The translations under genes and the position numbers were made by a program. Source: JAEUQQ01 sp963697285 (GTDB taxonomy: Bacteria > Acidobacteriota > Vicinamibacteria > Vicinamibacterales > JAFNAJ01). From it: 64,000 bases of DNA. Location: NCBI GenBank assembly GCA_963697285.1, contig CAVONI010000011.1, positions 1,116,001-1,180,000 of the forward strand. Direction: 5' to 3'. The notes beneath the pieces were generated by a model. That model was not told the origin of the DNA, did not search any database, and saw only the letters and a program-made list of their open reading frames with translations. Positions 61,508 to 64,000 of this stretch are shown here, in pieces (position 1 is the stretch's first letter; the number at the start of each line of letters is the position of its first letter).

Positions 61508-63079
61508 CTAGCGCTGTGGCTCGAGCGCCAGCGTGTAGAGCGCCGTCCCCTCGAGGTTGTGCAGCGACACGGTCGCGACCTCGGAACGGGCGTCGACCTT
61601 CACGAGGCCGAAGAACTGGAAGCCGTCGCTGGGCGGCCGATTCGGCTTCATCCCCGGCGGAATCCCGATGAACCGTGCCTCCGGCCCGAACGTTCCATCG
61701 AGCGCGTTCGGCCCGAACGTCCCCGCATGGATGGGTCCGCCCACGAATTCCCAGAACGGGTCGAAATCGCGAAATGCCGCCCGCGCGGGATCGTAATGGT
61801 AGGCCGCGCAGTAGTGCACGTCGCCCGTCACGAAGAAGACGTTACGGATCTTCTCGCGCTGGATGAACGCCAGCAGGTCGGCGATCTCGAGTTCGCGCCC
61901 CGAGGCGGCCCCCGGATCGCCGTTGGCCACGGCCTCCGAGAAGCTGGGGCCGTCGGGCACGATCAGGCCGATCGGCATGTCGCTCGCGATGACCTTCCAG
62001 GTGGCCGTCGACGCCTTCAGCGATCGCTTCAGCCAGGCCACCTGCTCGGCGCCGAGGATCATGCTCTCGGGCGTCAGCGTCTGCTGTCGGTTTGGTGTGT
62101 TGGGGCCACGGTAAGAGCGCATGTCCCAGCCGAAGATCTCGAGCCCCTTGCCGTACCGACGTGATCGGTAGATGCGTTCGGGCTCGTCGCCATCGATCGC
62201 GAGGGGCAGGTAGTCGAGGAACGCCCGGCGTGCGCGCGCCGCGAGCAGGGCCATCCGCTTCTCGGTGTAGCGGGTGTCGCGTTCGAGCGGGCGGGCGTCG
62301 TACCAGTTGTCGCGGACCTCGTGATCGTCCCAGATCGCCATCGTCGGCACCGCAGCGTTGAAGCGTCGCAGGTTGGGGTCCAGGAGGTTGTAGCGGTAGT
62401 TGCCCCGGTACTCGTCCAGCGTCTCTGCCACCTTCGACTTCTCGGGCGTCACGAGATTGCGCCAGATCGTCCCGTCGTCGAGCTTCACCTCTGGCAGAAG
62501 TGGCTGGTCGGCGTAGATGGTGTCGCCGCAGTGCACGAAGATGTCGGGCTCGTGCCGGCGCATGGTCTCGAACAGCTTCAGTCCGCCGCGGTCGACATCG
62601 ATGCCCCATCCCTGCCCCACGACGTCTGCGCCCCACGCAAACGACACGTCGCGCGGGGCCTGCAGCGCAGGCGGCGTCCTGAAGCTGCCTTCGACCGGCG
62701 TGGAATACGTGCGCAGGTCGCCCAGGTCCTGGAACAGCACGCGGTAGCCGACGCGCTGCCCGGCCGGGAGGTCGCGCATCACGATCCGCGCGGTGTAGTC
62801 GGTGTCTTCGAACGCCACCGGGCCGACGACCCGCCGAGCGTCGCTGAAATCGGCGTGCGTCGAGTACTCGACCACGAGGCGCGCCGGGCGGTCGGTGCGG
62901 CTCCACACGACAGCGACGCCTTCGCCCACGTCGCCGCTCTGGACGCCGAAGGGCACCTGGGGCCGGGCCGCGTCGGACGTCACGATGCCCGGCGCCTGCC
63001 CGAAGAGCCTGACCGGTACTGGAAGCGCGGCGAGGGCCGCCGCCTGTGCGGACTGCGTCAGGAATCGCCGACGGCGCAT
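61508..63079 (-). CDS. phoD: Alkaline phosphatase D (PhoD) family
   Basis: A 523-residue exported phosphatase. A twin-arginine signal (RRRRFLTQSAQAAALAALPVPVR, shortened) at the N-terminus indicates Tat export. Metal ligands: HCGDTIYAD, WDDHEVRDNW and FFVTGDVHYCA. PhoD hydrolyses phosphodiesters/monoesters using Fe and Ca. ATG 63079 is used. A GC palindrome copy lies upstream. Confidence 0.9.
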   Translation of the reverse strand: MRRRRFLTQSAQAAALAALPVPVRLFGQAPGIVTSDAARPQVPFGVQSGDVGEGVAVVWSRTDRPARLVVEYSTHADFSDARRVVGPVAFEDTDYTARIVMRDLPAGQRVGYRVLFQDLGDLRTYSTPVEGSFRTPPALQAPRDVSFAWGADVVGQGWGIDVDRGGLKLFETMRRHEPDIFVHCGDTIYADQPLLPEVKLDDGTIWRNLVTPEKSKVAETLDEYRGNYRYNLLDPNLRRFNAAVPTMAIWDDHEVRDNWYDARPLERDTRYTEKRMALLAARARRAFLDYLPLAIDGDEPERIYRSRRYGKGLEIFGWDMRSYRGPNTPNRQQTLTPESMILGAEQVAWLKRSLKASTATWKVIASDMPIGLIVPDGPSFSEAVANGDPGAASGRELEIADLLAFIQREKIRNVFFVTGDVHYCAAYHYDPARAAFRDFDPFWEFVGGPIHAGTFGPNALDGTFGPEARFIGIPPGMKPNRPPSDGFQFFGLVKVDARSEVATVSLHNLEGTALYTLALEPQR

Positions 63080-63110
63080 CACATGACCTGCCTCTGCATG
63101 CAAGACGTAG

Positions 63111-63132
63111 GGGCCGCGCCCCCGCGCGGCCC
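63111..63132. repeat. Interspersed GC palindrome, copy 4
   Basis: Arms gggccgcgc (63111-63119) and gcgcggccc (63124-63132) with loop cccc; preceded by ACGTAG. It is the reverse complement of copy 1 and lies between the receptor stop and the phoD start. Confidence 0.7.
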
Positions 63133-63155
63133 TCCTTCCCTGGCGACCCGGCCTT

Positions 63156-64000
63156 CTAGAACGTGTACTTCACCCCGAGCTGGATGATGCGGCCGTCGTC
63201 GGCGCTGGTGATGGCGCCGAACGTCGCGGCCGTGATCACGTTGCCCGGTTGCCCGAAGCGGGCCTCGTTGAACAGGTTGAAGGCCTCGACACGCACCTGC
63301 AGTTCGTGGCTGCCGCGGATGATGAAGTTCTTGAAGAGCGACGCGTCGACCCGGTTGAAGCCGGGGCCCCTGACGGTGTTGCGCTCCTGGTTGCTCTCGC
63401 CGCTGGCCGTCTGCGCAATCGAGCGACGCGTGAAGCAGCTCGTGTCGAAGTACTGCGCCACCGTCTTGGGACCGTCGTTCGGATCGCACGTCACGTTCGG
63501 CCGATTGGTCAGGTACCGGATGGTGAGCACGCTGTCGGTGACCGTGAACGGGAACCCGGTCTGGGCCTGGACGATGCCATTGGCCTGCCACCCGCCGAGC
63601 ACGAGCCGCGTGAGCGCGTTCTTGTCCCTCAGTTCTGGCAAGGCGTACCCGAAGCTGAACACGAAGCGGTGCCGCACATCGAACAACGCGTCACCCTTCT
63701 CGGCGGCCAGCGCCGCGTCGATGCTCGCCTGGTCGCCCTGCACCACCGGCAGCACCGGCCGCGCGTCACCGCCGATGTTCAGGCCCGACACGTTGTCGGT
63801 CGCGTGGCTGAAGGTGTACGACGCGAGGAAGTTGAGCCCGTGGGTCGGACGCATGCGCACGCTGGTCTGCAGCGAGTCGTACCACGATCGCGCTTCAGAG
63901 AACGTCGGCCGCACGAGCGCGAACGCCGGCATCAGGCGCGCGCCCTGCGTGATCTGGCCCGGCGCCACCACGCCCGGATTGATTTCCATGAAGATCGGCA
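63156..64000 (-). CDS. TonB-dependent receptor, C-terminal part (Oar-like), partial
   Basis: The reading continues beyond the window's right edge, so only the last ~281 residues are present. The C-terminal beta-barrel shows SASYTFSHATDN-type strands (LASYTFSHATDN), DVRHRFVFSFGYALP, VEAFNLFNEARFG and the terminal LGVKYTF ending in Phe, the outer-membrane signature. Similar carboxypeptidase-regulatory-like Oar receptors are numerous in Acidobacteriota. Ligand unknown. Confidence 0.85.
   Translation of the reverse strand, partial: PIFMEINPGVVAPGQITQGARLMPAFALVRPTFSEARSWYDSLQTSVRMRPTHGLNFLASYTFSHATDNVSGLNIGGDARPVLPVVQGDQASIDAALAAEKGDALFDVRHRFVFSFGYALPELRDKNALTRLVLGGWQANGIVQAQTGFPFTVTDSVLTIRYLTNRPNVTCDPNDGPKTVAQYFDTSCFTRRSIAQTASGESNQERNTVRGPGFNRVDASLFKNFIIRGSHELQVRVEAFNLFNEARFGQPGNVITAATFGAITSADDGRIIQLGVKYTF

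Noticed and set aside
61486..61533. Inverted repeat cgctggcgc/gcgccagcg near the phoD stop
   Set aside because: Partly inside the coding sequence and within very GC-rich sequence, so chance pairing is likely.

Overview
The window is high-GC, densely packed bacterial chromosome. The gene set suggests a soil-type Acidobacteriota, probably class Vicinamibacteria. The pointers are an Oar-like TonB-dependent receptor at the right edge, CarD, YacG and Rex, a stand-alone NuoI, a CHAD/SixA/Ppx set, and a long MoxR/VWA/DUF4159/DUF4175 operon. This assignment is inferred from gene content, not from a marker gene. No rRNA, tRNA, CRISPR array or transposase was found.

Layout. 0-6.3 kb: S41 protease, saccharopine-dehydrogenase-like reductase, orphan OmpR/PhoB-type regulator, chromate transporter, GlgC. 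6.5-11.4 kb: polyphosphate-related CHAD, SixA and Ppx/GppA. A glycosyltransferase plus PHP phosphoesterase pair sits inside this set, flanked by a 128-bp direct repeat made of the ppx 5' end. 11.5-17.3 kb: YacG, citrate synthase, a DRE-TIM synthase, an FHA-GAF-SpoIIE phosphatase and a rhomboid protease. 17.3-31.6 kb: one minus-strand operon of eight genes, in transcription order TPR/gluzincin protein, DUF4159, MoxR, DUF58, BatA-like VWA, DUF4175, VWA/glutamine-amidotransferase-like protein, secreted caspase-like protein. Neighbours in it overlap by 4 nt or lie 4-10 nt apart, and a TATAAT hexamer stands upstream. 31.7-37.1 kb: two ICMT-type membrane methyltransferases, a polytopic membrane protein, an FAD oxidoreductase and a ketosynthase resembling type II PKS KS-alpha. 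37.2-43 kb: M28 peptidase, then Lon, a thioesterase-like protein and a MurG-like glycosyltransferase with overlapping ends. 43-53.6 kb: methyltransferase, homocysteine methyltransferase/MTHFR fusion with NuoI, a LytS/LytTR pair, signal peptidase I, MoaC, Rex, OPT transporter and an Ig-like secreted protein. 53.9-64 kb: stress and envelope genes (Thivi_2564 membrane peptide, Zn-ADH, CsbD, SYLF, two lipoproteins, PlsC, CarD), then a secreted methyltransferase, ferritin, PhoD and the partial receptor.

Data quality matters here. About seventeen single-base frame breaks in twelve genes, including lon, all lie between about 4.3 and 41.6 kb. Each can be repaired by changing one base, often in a short G or C run, so consensus error is the simplest explanation. 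Coordinates of these genes are given for the repaired reading.

Non-coding signals include four copies of a GGGCCGCGC-type palindrome at or near gene 3' ends, two of which supply a neighbouring stop codon; a perfect 16-bp inverted repeat at 6460-6494; several hairpins; and a palindrome of form TCAC-N8-GTGA, plus an identical 13-nt leader, shared by csbD and a lipoprotein gene.
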